A stretch of 55,053 bases of DNA, taken from Streptomyces sp. A0642 (lineage in GTDB: Bacteria; Actinomycetota; Actinomycetes; Streptomycetales; Streptomycetaceae). The notes under the pieces are model-generated. The model was not told where the DNA came from and made no database searches. It saw only the letters and a program-made list of their open reading frames with translations. Below are positions 30,991 to 38,683 of the stretch, piece by piece. A program made the translations under genes and the position numbers. The stretch spans positions 1 to 55,053 of the forward strand of contig NZ_SSBL01000038.1 of NCBI RefSeq assembly GCF_004795105.1, written 5' to 3'. Numbering within the stretch: position 1 is the first letter of the stretch; each line of letters begins with the position of its first letter.

Positions 30991-32774
30991 GCCCCCGCCT
31001 TGGTGATGCCGGCGTCGGCTTCTTCGGACTGCCGTGGTTCGGGTACGAGGACGGGTTCGTCGTTCTCGTGGAATTCGAGTTGTTTCCGGCGGTCGGCGAC
31101 CAGGCCTTCGGGGCGGAAGCGCATCAGGAGGATGAGTGCGACTCCGAAGAGGAAGAGCTGGTAGTCCTGCATGAACTGCAGTTTGGCCGGGATGAGGTAG
31201 AGCAGTGCGGCGCCGACGAAGGGTCCGCTGAGGGTTCCCATGCCGCCGAGGATGACGGCGGCGAGGAGGAAGGCGGAGTTCGGGGGTACGGAGCCGGCGA
31301 ACTGGTACTGCTCGGGTGTCACGGTGTAGTTGACGTGTGACTGGACGGTGCCGGCGAGTCCGGCGAGGGTGGCGCCGAGGGCGAAGGCGAGCAGTTTGAG
31401 CCGGAAGGCGTTGATGCCCATGGCGGTGGCTGCGGTTTCGTCTTCGCGGATGGCGACCCAGGCGCGGCCGATGCGGGAGTCTCCGGAGCGGCGGAAGACG
31501 AGGACGACGACGGCGGTGACGACGAGCATCAGCAGGTAGTAGTTGGCGGGCCTGCTGAGGGTGAAGGGGCCGACGTCGTGGCTGAGGCCGAAGTCGAATC
31601 CGAAGAGGTTGAGGTCGGGGATGCTGGGGATGCCCTGGGAGCCGTTGGTGAGGTCGGGTCCGCTGTTGCCGTTGAGGTTGTTGACGGTGACGCGGAAGAT
31701 CTCTCCGAAGCCGAGGGTCACGATGGCGAGGTAGTCGCCGCGCAGCCGCAGGGTCGGGGCGCCGATGAGGACGCCGAAGATCAGTGAGACGACGGCTCCG
31801 GTGAGGACGGCGGCCCAGAAGGGGAACTGGATGCCGATGGCGGAGAGGGGTGCGCCGGAGACGAGGGCGGCGGTGTAGGCGCCGACTCCGAGGAAGGCGA
31901 CGTAGCCGAGGTCGAGGAGGCCGGCGAGGCCGACGACGACGTTGAGGCCGAGTGCGACGGTGGCGAAGATGAGGATGTTCGCGCCGATGAGGGCGTATTC
32001 CGCGGTGTCCTGGGTGAAGGGGAAGCAGAAGGCTGCGGCCAGGGCTGCGGTGAGTGTGACGTTGCGGTGCTTCGTGGTCAGCGCGGTGATGCGGGCGATG
32101 AGTCCGGCCCGGGTGAGTGCGGTGAAGGCGAAGCCTGCGGTGATGAGGAAGCCGATGAACTGTTCGGATTCCTCGGTGGGGATGTCGACGCAGAAGGTGA
32201 AGATGTAGAGCGCGACGCCGAAGGCGCCGGCGATCACGAGGATCTCGGCCCAGGCCGGGAGGGCTTTGGCGCGGCCGACGGAGGGTGCGGCGAGGCTGTT
32301 GCGGAAGCGCTGCCAGGCGTTCGCGGGGGGTCCGTCGGCGGGGAGCGGTTCGTCGCTGGGGAGTGCGAGGGCGGCGAGGACGGCGATGAGTGCGCCGATG
32401 CCGCTGACCCAGGCTCCGGGTTCGAGGTTGACCGCGCCGCCGAGTTCGTAGGTGATGGCGCCGATGGTGTAGCCGGTGACGCCGAGGGTGCCGAGGGCGA
32501 GGAGGCGGACGGGGCTGTTGGTGCCGCCGGGGGTGAGCCAGCGGAGTCCGCGGATGCCGTATCCGGTGAGGGTGAAGAGGAGGGTGAGGATCGCGCCGGT
32601 GAGGGTGAGGATCTGGAGGCCGCCGGGGTAGCCGGTGACGGTGAGGTCGCCGGGGAATTCGGAGGTCCAGGTCCAGGGGAGGAAGGTGCCGGCGAGTGCG
32701 ATGGCCGCGCCCGCGGCGGTGGCGATGCGGGCGATCGGTGCGGGCAGCGGGATGAGTGCTTTCTGGGTGGTCAT
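30987..32774 (-). CDS. livM: Branched-chain amino-acid ABC transporter permease LivM
   Basis: 595 residues from the ATG at 32774; a GTG at 32783 overlapping the livH stop is also possible. The C-terminal 320 residues are the typical LivM permease, with GLNVVVGLAGLLDLGYVAF, LRLRGDYLAIVTLGFGEI and AAVILGGMGTLSGPFVGA. The N-terminal 250 residues add several extra hydrophobic segments not found in enteric LivM, making it almost twice the usual size, though long LivM forms are known in actinobacteria. It pairs with LivH to form the membrane channel. Confidence 0.9.
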   Translation of the reverse strand: MTTQKALIPLPAPIARIATAAGAAIALAGTFLPWTWTSEFPGDLTVTGYPGGLQILTLTGAILTLLFTLTGYGIRGLRWLTPGGTNSPVRLLALGTLGVTGYTIGAITYELGGAVNLEPGAWVSGIGALIAVLAALALPSDEPLPADGPPANAWQRFRNSLAAPSVGRAKALPAWAEILVIAGAFGVALYIFTFCVDIPTEESEQFIGFLITAGFAFTALTRAGLIARITALTTKHRNVTLTAALAAAFCFPFTQDTAEYALIGANILIFATVALGLNVVVGLAGLLDLGYVAFLGVGAYTAALVSGAPLSAIGIQFPFWAAVLTGAVVSLIFGVLIGAPTLRLRGDYLAIVTLGFGEIFRVTVNNLNGNSGPDLTNGSQGIPSIPDLNLFGFDFGLSHDVGPFTLSRPANYYLLMLVVTAVVVLVFRRSGDSRIGRAWVAIREDETAATAMGINAFRLKLLAFALGATLAGLAGTVQSHVNYTVTPEQYQFAGSVPPNSAFLLAAVILGGMGTLSGPFVGAALLYLIPAKLQFMQDYQLFLFGVALILLMRFRPEGLVADRRKQLEFHENDEPVLVPEPRQSEEADAGITKAGA

Positions 32775-32779
32775 CCGTA

Positions 32780-33709
32780 TCACGCCCGATCCGCGACGCG
32801 TTCGCCGAGCAGGCCCTGGGGCCGGAGCAGCAGGACGACGATGAGGAGGACGAAGGCCCATACGTCCTTCCAGGCGCCGCCGCCGAAGAGGTCCATGCCG
32901 GGGACGTCGCTCATGTAGCCGGTGGCGAGGGATTCGGCGACGCCGAGTACGACTCCGCCGAGCATGGCGCCGTAGATGTTGCCGATGCCGCCGAGTACGG
33001 CGGCGGTGAAGGCTTTGAGGCCCATGATGAAGCCCATTTTGAAGCCGATCTGGCCGTTCTTGAGCCCGTAGGCGACGGCGGCGACGGCTGCGAACGCGGC
33101 ACCGATGGCGAAGGCCATGACGATGATGCGGTCGGTGTTGATGCCCATGAGCTTGGCGGTGTCGGGGTCCTGCGAGGTGGCCTGCATGCCGCGGCCGGAG
33201 CGGGTCTTGGAGACGAAGAGCCCGAGGGCGATCATGCAGACGGGTGCGGCGATGAGGACGAAGAGGTCACCGCGCTGGATGTGGGTGCCGAAGACGTCGA
33301 AGGCTTCGCCCTTGAACTGGGGGAAGGGGCGGTCCTTCGTGGCGTTGGGGTACCACTTCCAGATGGCTTGCTGGAGTGCGAGGGAGAGCCCGATCGCGGT
33401 GATCAGCGGGGCGAGCCGGGGTGCGGTGCGCAGGGGCCGGTAGGCGAAGCGTTCGGCTGCGACGCTGATGGCGACGGAGCATATGACGCCGCCGATGATC
33501 ATGAGGGGGACGATTGCGAGGAGGTTGGAGCCGGCCGGCATCCAGAGGTACACGGTGAGAGCTCCGAAGCCTCCGATCATGAAGATCTCGCCGTGGGCGA
33601 AGTTGATGAGCTGGATGATTCCGTAGACCATCGTGTATCCGATCGCGATGAGTCCGTACATCGCGCCGAGGATGAGTCCATTGGCCAGCTGTTGCGGCAG
33701 TTCGTGCAC
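32780..33709 (-). CDS. livH: Branched-chain amino-acid ABC transporter permease LivH
   Basis: 309 residues from a GTG at 33709 behind GGAGG. The start GLILGAMYGLIAIGYTMVYGIIQLINFAHGE is the standard LivH opening, followed by about eight membrane segments and AFTAAVLGGIGNIYGAMLGG. It forms the permease with LivM. It is separated from livK by a strong hairpin, which would keep permease expression below that of the binding protein. Confidence 0.93.
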   Translation of the reverse strand: MHELPQQLANGLILGAMYGLIAIGYTMVYGIIQLINFAHGEIFMIGGFGALTVYLWMPAGSNLLAIVPLMIIGGVICSVAISVAAERFAYRPLRTAPRLAPLITAIGLSLALQQAIWKWYPNATKDRPFPQFKGEAFDVFGTHIQRGDLFVLIAAPVCMIALGLFVSKTRSGRGMQATSQDPDTAKLMGINTDRIIVMAFAIGAAFAAVAAVAYGLKNGQIGFKMGFIMGLKAFTAAVLGGIGNIYGAMLGGVVLGVAESLATGYMSDVPGMDLFGGGAWKDVWAFVLLIVVLLLRPQGLLGERVADRA

Positions 33710-33742
33710 CGCAGGGCCTCCGTGGAGTGGTTCGGATATGGC

Positions 33743-33777
33743 ACCGCGCGGGAGTGCTCGTAGCGCTCCCGCGCGGT
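33743..33777 (-). terminator. Attenuating hairpin between livK and livH
   Basis: ACCGCGCGGGAG and CTCCCGCGCGGT (33743-33777) pair over 12 bp, plus wobble pairs toward the loop. Such a stem between a binding-protein gene and its permeases commonly gives partial termination or protects the upstream mRNA end. Confidence 0.7.
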
Positions 33778-33809
33778 CTGGTGTCAGTCAGTGGATGACC
33801 GGGAGCGTG

Positions 33810-35036
33810 TTACGGCTTGTAGGCCTCGCTGAGCTTGGAGACCCACTTGCCGCCGTCGACCTGGTAGGCGGTCATCATGGTGTTGGTGGTGTCGCCGTAC
33901 TCGTCGAAGGCGACGGGGCCGGTGACGCCCTGGAAGCTGACCTTGCCGACGGCGTCGAGGACCTTGGCGCGGGCGTCGTCGGGGAGCTTGCCGTCGTTGG
34001 CGGCGACGACGGCCTTGACGGCCTCGATGATCGCCCAGGTGGCGTCGTAGGTGCCGCCGCCGTAGGCCTCGTAGGCGTCCTTGTATCCGGCGGTCTTGTA
34101 GTTCGCGATGAAGGTCTTGGCGGAGTCGAGTTCCTCGACGGGCTTGCCGACGGAGGTGGCGATGTCGCCCTGGGCCTTCTTGTTGAGCTTGATGAAGTCG
34201 GCGCTGTACATGCCGTCGCCGCCCATGAGGGGGATCTGGACGCTGTCCTTGAGCTGCTGGCTCAGGGGGGCGCCGGCGGGGTACTCACCGCCGTAGTAGA
34301 CGGCCTTGGCGCCGGACTTCTTGACCTTGGTGACGACGGCGTTGAAGTCGCGGTCGTCGGGGTTCACGTGGTCGGAGCCGGCGATCTTGCCGCCGAGGCC
34401 GGTGAAGGTCGCCTTGAAGGAGGCGGCGAGACCGGCGCCGTAGGGCTTCTGGTCGTCGATGAGGTAGACCTGCTTGATCTTCGCGTTGTTGTACAGGTAC
34501 TTCGCGGCGAAGGCGCCCTGGATCTGGTCCGTGGTGGCGGTGCGGAAGTAGGTCTTGAAGGGGCGCTTCTTGTCGCCGGTCTTCCAGTTGTCGCCCTGGG
34601 TGAGCTCGGTGCCCGTGTTGGCGGGGGAGATCTGGGTGAGGCCGGCGTCGTTGAGCGGCTTCTGCATCGACTGGGAGACGCCGGAGTTCAGCGGTCCGAC
34701 GACGCCGAGGACCTTTTTGTTGTCGATGAACTTGGTGGCGTTCTGCTGGCCGACGGAGGGCTGGGCCTGGTCGTCGAGGGGCTGGACCTCGAAGGTGATG
34801 CCCGGGACCGTCTTGTCCTTGTTCGCCGTTTTGGCGGCGAGGTCGGCGGAGTTCTTGATGCCGAGGCCGAGGGCGGAGAGGTCGCCGGTCAGCGGGGCGT
34901 CGACGCCGATGACGACGGTCTGGGTGTCGCCGCCGCTGCTGCCCTTCTTGTCGTCGTCGCGCGACCCGCAGGCGGTGAGCGTCAGTGCTCCTGTGGTGAG
35001 CACTGTGGTGAGGATGAGCAAAGAACGGTGTCGCAC
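33810..35036 (-). CDS. livK: Branched-chain amino-acid ABC transporter substrate-binding lipoprotein
   Basis: 408 residues from a GTG at 35036 with AAAGGA upstream. A lipoprotein signal peptide ends in the lipobox LTAC, so the mature protein starts at Cys23 and is anchored outside the membrane. VVIGVDAPLTGDLSALG and the following two-lobed periplasmic-binding fold match the LivK family. It is the first gene of the liv operon and captures the amino acid for LivHMGF. Confidence 0.92.
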   Translation of the reverse strand: MRHRSLLILTTVLTTGALTLTACGSRDDDKKGSSGGDTQTVVIGVDAPLTGDLSALGLGIKNSADLAAKTANKDKTVPGITFEVQPLDDQAQPSVGQQNATKFIDNKKVLGVVGPLNSGVSQSMQKPLNDAGLTQISPANTGTELTQGDNWKTGDKKRPFKTYFRTATTDQIQGAFAAKYLYNNAKIKQVYLIDDQKPYGAGLAASFKATFTGLGGKIAGSDHVNPDDRDFNAVVTKVKKSGAKAVYYGGEYPAGAPLSQQLKDSVQIPLMGGDGMYSADFIKLNKKAQGDIATSVGKPVEELDSAKTFIANYKTAGYKDAYEAYGGGTYDATWAIIEAVKAVVAANDGKLPDDARAKVLDAVGKVSFQGVTGPVAFDEYGDTTNTMMTAYQVDGGKWVSKLSEAYKP

Positions 35037-35219
35037 GAAAAGTCCTTTCCCTGGCGCGGCCTCCTCTGCTTGAGGTGCCGTGTCGTTCGCCGGGCCGTAC
35101 TGGTTGGTACAGGGCCGTGCTGCAGACGCGCCCGGCGGCGCGGTGACTGGCGGTGACTCTAAGGGCAGGGGTGGGGGTGGGGGATGGGGGTGGAGCAGGA
35201 TGTGACTGTCTTGTTATGC

Positions 35220-35231
35220 CCTTGAGCAAGG
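35220..35231. promoter_or_regulatory. Inverted repeat operator candidate before livK
   Basis: CCTTGAGCAAGG is a perfect 5-2-5 inverted repeat about 190 bp before the livK start. It overlaps the expected -35 to -10 region of a minus-strand promoter whose -10 would be CATAAC (35216-35211). A second TTGAGG follows immediately (35233-35238). Confidence 0.35.
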
Positions 35232-35609
35232 CTTGAGGTGGCTGTGTGGATATGTACGGCTATTTGCTGGACGGTGAAGTGACCACATGCTGAGAACGCG
35301 CAGCTCTGTCAAGGGGCTTGAGCGGATCTTGGTGCTGTCGCGCGGCGGGGGTGCGGTGAGGCGCTGGAGGCGCGCCTGAGGGCCCGGTGCCTGCGGGGCC
35401 GGATGTCTGGGCTGCGTCGGGCGGGTGCGCGTTGCGGTTTTGTTTACGCAGTGTTACGGCCGGGGCGGTGCGGTCGACGCGGTGTGGCGGTGGGCAGGCC
35501 GGGCGTGGCTGATGAGTGGGCCATGGAAGGCGCGGGGTGGTCAAGGGTGTTGCCCGCCGGTGTTGTGCAAGTTCTGTGTGTGCGGGGGTGGTTGCGTCCG
35601 GGTATGGCA

Positions 35610-35642
35610 CTGCCCGGCCGGGTTCGGGGTCCGGCCGGGCAG
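35610..35642 (-). terminator. Terminator hairpin after the thioesterase gene
   Basis: CTGCCCGGCCGG and CCGGCCGGGCAG (35610-35621 and 35631-35642) form a perfect 12-bp stem 24 bp beyond the minus-strand thioesterase stop. Confidence 0.75.
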
Positions 35643-35665
35643 GGGTGGGGCGGGGTGGCGGGCGG

Positions 35666-36136
35666 TCAGGAGGCGTCGCTTGTGGGGAGGTCGCGCAGGA
35701 GGCAGGTGAGGCGGGCGGTGCAGACCCGCTTGTCCTGTTCGTCGGTGATGACGATCTCGTACGTGGTGGTGGTGCGCCCGCGGTGTACGGGGGTGGCGAC
35801 GCCGGTGACGAGGCCGCTTCGTACCCCTCGGTGATGGGTGCAGTTCAGGTCGACGCCGACGGCGATCTTGGTGGCGCCGCCGTGGAGCATGGCGCCGACG
35901 GAGCCGAGGGTCTCGGCGAGGACGGCGGAGGCGCCGCCGTGCAGGAGTCCGTAGGGCTGGGTGTTGCCTTCGACGGGCATGGTGGCGACGACGCGGTCGG
36001 CGGAGGCCTCGGTGATCGTGACGCCCATGCGTTCGCCGAGGTGGCCTGCGGAGAAGAGGGAGGGCAGGTCGACGCCGAGGGTGGCGTACTCGTCGATGAT
36101 CTCCTGGGGGAACGTGGGTGCGGTGTGCTCGCCCAT
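35666..36136 (-). CDS. PaaI-family hotdog thioesterase
   Basis: 156 residues from the ATG at 36136 with GGAG nine bases upstream. The hotdog fold shows QPYGLLHGGASAVLAET, the PaaI/YbdB-type active-site stretch on the central helix, followed by beta strands IAVGVDLNCTHHRG and VTGVATPVHRGRTT. It should hydrolyse acyl-CoA thioesters in the cytoplasm. The specific acyl group is unknown. It is monocistronic, between its own terminator and the molybdopterin enzyme gene. Confidence 0.88.
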   Translation of the reverse strand: MGEHTAPTFPQEIIDEYATLGVDLPSLFSAGHLGERMGVTITEASADRVVATMPVEGNTQPYGLLHGGASAVLAETLGSVGAMLHGGATKIAVGVDLNCTHHRGVRSGLVTGVATPVHRGRTTTTYEIVITDEQDKRVCTARLTCLLRDLPTSDAS

Positions 36137-36214
36137 GGGTCCGGCTCCGATCGTCTGCGGTGGTTCGCTGGTGTGTGCACGTTCTTGTGTGCACTGTTCT
36201 TATCAGACGCCTGA

Positions 36215-36236
36215 GCGGGCGCTTAGGGCTGCCCGC
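36215..36236 (-). terminator. Short hairpin after the molybdopterin oxidoreductase gene
   Basis: GCGGGC (36215-36220) pairs with GCCCGC (36231-36236) nine bases beyond the minus-strand stop at 36245. Only 6 bp, so weak support. Confidence 0.35.
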
Positions 36237-36244
36237 CCGGGGCG

Positions 36245-38518
36245 TCAGCGCATGTTCTCGAAGCGGATGACGACGGACTTGCTGGCGGGGGTGTTGCTGG
36301 TGTCGGCGGTGGAGTCCAGGGGGACCAGCACGTTGGTCTCCGGGTAGTACGCGGCGGCGCAGCCCCGGGCGGTGGGGTAGTGGACGACGCGGAAGCCGGG
36401 GGCGCGTCGTTCGGTTCCGTCCTTCCATTCGCTGACGAGGTCGGTGTAGGCGCCGTCGGCGAGGCCGAGGGCGGTGGCGTCGTCGGGGTTGACGAGGACG
36501 ACGCGGCGGCCGCCCTTGATGCCGCGGTAGCGGTCGTCGAGGCCGTAGATGGTGGTGTTGTACTGGTCGTGGGAGCGCAGGGTCTGCAACAGGAGGCGGC
36601 CTTCGGGGAGTTCGGGGAACTCGACGGGGGCGGCGGTGAAGTTGGCCTTGCCGGTGGCGGTGGGGAAGCGGCGGGAGTCGCGGGGGGCGTGCGGGAGGGT
36701 GAATCCGTCCGGGTGGGCGATGCGCTGGTTGAAGTTCTCGAAGCCGGGGACGACGCGGGAGATGCGGTCGCGGATCGTCGCGTAGTCCTTCTCGAACTCC
36801 TCCCAGGGGGTGGCGGAGGCGGGGCCGAGCACGGCGCGGGCGAGGCGGGCGACGATGGCGGGTTCGGAGAGCAGGTGGGGGCTTGCGGGGGTGAGGTTGC
36901 CGCGGGAGGCGTGCACCGTGCTCATGGAGTCCTCGACGGTGACGAACTGCTTGCCGCCGGCCTGGATGTCCTTGTCCGTGCGGCCGAGGGTGGGCAGGAT
37001 CAGGGCCCGGGCGCCGGTGACGGTGTGGGAGCGGTTGAGCTTGGTCGAGACGTGGACGGTGAGGCGTGCGTTGCGCATCGCGGCCTCGGTGACGTCGGTG
37101 TCGGGGGAGGCGGAGACGAAGTTGCCGCCCATGGCGAAGAAGACCTTGGCCTCGCCGTCGCGCAGGGCGCGGATGGAGCGGACCACGTCGTAGCCGTGGT
37201 GGCGCGGCGAGGTGATGGAGAATTCCTTGTCGAGGGCGTCGAGGAAGGCGGCCGACGGCCGTTCGAAGATCCCCATGGTGCGGTCGCCCTGGACGTTGGA
37301 GTGGCCGCGGACGGGGCAGACTCCGGCACCGGTCCGGCCGATGTTGCCGCGCAGCAGGAGGAAGTTGACGACTTCGCGGATGGTCGGCACGGAGTGCTTG
37401 TGCTGGGTGAGGCCCATGGCCCAGCACACGATGGTGCGCTTCGACGCGAGGACCATGGCGAGGGCCTCTTCGATGGCGGTGCGCTCCAGGCCGGTCGCGG
37501 CGAGGGTCTGCTCCCAGTCCGCTTCCGCCGCGGCGGCGGCGAACTCCTCGTAGCCGTGGGTGTGCCGGCTCACGAAGGCCTCGTCGACGGCGCCGTCGGT
37601 CGCGAGGATCATCTTGTTGAGCAGCCGGAAGAGGGCCTGGTCGCCGCCGATGCGGATCTGGAGGAACAGGTCGCACAGGGCGGTGCCCCTGACCATGCCG
37701 TGGGGGGTCTGCGGGTTCTTGAAGCGTTCGAGTCCGGCCTCGGGCAGCGGGTTCACCGAAATGATCTTCGCTCCCGCGGACTTGGCCTTCTCCAGGGCGG
37801 AGAGCATCCGGGGGTGGTTCGTCCCGGGGTTCTGTCCGGCGACGATGATCAGGTCGGCGTGGTGGAGGTCCTCCAGGGAGACGGAGCCCTTGCCCACGCC
37901 GATGGTCTCGGTGAGCGCGGAGCCCGAGGACTCGTGGCACATGTTGGAGCAGTCGGGGAGGTTGTTGGTGCCGAATTCGCGGGCGAACAGCTGGAGGAGG
38001 AACGCGGCCTCGTTGCTGGTGCGCCCCGAGGTGTAGAAGAGGGCTTCGTCGGGTGAGGCGAGGGCGCGGAGCTCCTCGGCGATGACGGCGAAGGCGCGCT
38101 CCCAGGTCACGGCCTCGTACCGGTCCGCGCCCTCGGGCAGATACATGGGCTGCGTGAGGCGGCCCTGCTGGCCGAGCCAGTAGCCGCTGCGGGTGGCGAG
38201 GTCGGCGAGGGGGTGCGCGGCGAAGAAGTCCGGGGTGACGCGGCGCAGCGTCGCCTCTTCGGCGACGGCCTTGGCGCCGTTCTCGCAGAATTCCGCGGTG
38301 TGCCGCTTGTCGCCTTCGGGCCAGGCGCAGCCGGGGCAGTCGAAGCCGTCCTTCTGGTTGACCTTGAGGAGCGTTTGGGCGGTGCGGCGGACGCCCATCT
38401 GCTGCTGGGCGATGCGCAGGCTGTGGACGACGGCGGGGAGCCCGGCGGCGGAGTGCGGGGCCGGTCCGACCTGGGGTGCGTCCTGGACCGGGTCTCCTGC
38501 GGGCGGCTTGGTGGCCAT
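36245..38518 (-). CDS. FdhF/YdeP-family molybdopterin oxidoreductase
   Basis: 757 residues from the ATG at 38518 behind AAGGGGAG. Cys61, Cys64 and Cys78 (DCPGCAWPE to FCENG) are the few N-terminal cysteines. YTSGRTSNEAAFLLQLFAREFGTNNLPDCSNMCHESSG and GQNPGTNHPRM belong to the molybdopterin domain, and the final 150 residues form the dinucleotide-binding domain (LRSHDQYNTTIYGLDDRYRG). This is the YdeP subgroup, related to formate dehydrogenase alpha but lacking its selenocysteine/cysteine context. In enterobacteria ydeP is linked to acid resistance; the true substrate is not established. No electron-transfer subunit is next to it. Confidence 0.9.
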   Translation of the reverse strand: MATKPPAGDPVQDAPQVGPAPHSAAGLPAVVHSLRIAQQQMGVRRTAQTLLKVNQKDGFDCPGCAWPEGDKRHTAEFCENGAKAVAEEATLRRVTPDFFAAHPLADLATRSGYWLGQQGRLTQPMYLPEGADRYEAVTWERAFAVIAEELRALASPDEALFYTSGRTSNEAAFLLQLFAREFGTNNLPDCSNMCHESSGSALTETIGVGKGSVSLEDLHHADLIIVAGQNPGTNHPRMLSALEKAKSAGAKIISVNPLPEAGLERFKNPQTPHGMVRGTALCDLFLQIRIGGDQALFRLLNKMILATDGAVDEAFVSRHTHGYEEFAAAAAEADWEQTLAATGLERTAIEEALAMVLASKRTIVCWAMGLTQHKHSVPTIREVVNFLLLRGNIGRTGAGVCPVRGHSNVQGDRTMGIFERPSAAFLDALDKEFSITSPRHHGYDVVRSIRALRDGEAKVFFAMGGNFVSASPDTDVTEAAMRNARLTVHVSTKLNRSHTVTGARALILPTLGRTDKDIQAGGKQFVTVEDSMSTVHASRGNLTPASPHLLSEPAIVARLARAVLGPASATPWEEFEKDYATIRDRISRVVPGFENFNQRIAHPDGFTLPHAPRDSRRFPTATGKANFTAAPVEFPELPEGRLLLQTLRSHDQYNTTIYGLDDRYRGIKGGRRVVLVNPDDATALGLADGAYTDLVSEWKDGTERRAPGFRVVHYPTARGCAAAYYPETNVLVPLDSTADTSNTPASKSVVIRFENMR

Positions 38519-38683
38519 CGTGCTCCCCTTCGGGCTGCCGCGGACCTTGCGCGGTCCGCTGTGCGTGTTTCCTTCTCCTCGATCCTGGCACGCGGCGGGG
38601 GCGGGGCGCCCGCCGTGCGGTGCCCGGGTGGCGGCGGGCGGCGGCCGGTCCGGATTGTCAGTGGTACGTGGCAGGATCGGGGT

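Larger units (their letters stand above)
35037..35665. other. Intergenic region upstream of livK, regulatory
   Basis: 629 bp without a convincing gene; the short frames here lack ribosome sites and family features. It contains the livK promoter region on the minus strand. The perfect inverted repeat CCTTG-AG-CAAGG (35220-35231) lies just upstream of a possible -10 CATAAC. A small hairpin (about 35091-35115) sits in the likely leader, and the thioesterase terminator lies at the right end. The 35300-35600 stretch shows nothing I can name. Confidence 0.5.

Noticed and set aside
35260..35610. A possible 116-codon gene in the livK upstream region
   Set aside because: No ribosome site, low-complexity Pro/Thr/Arg composition and no family resemblance.
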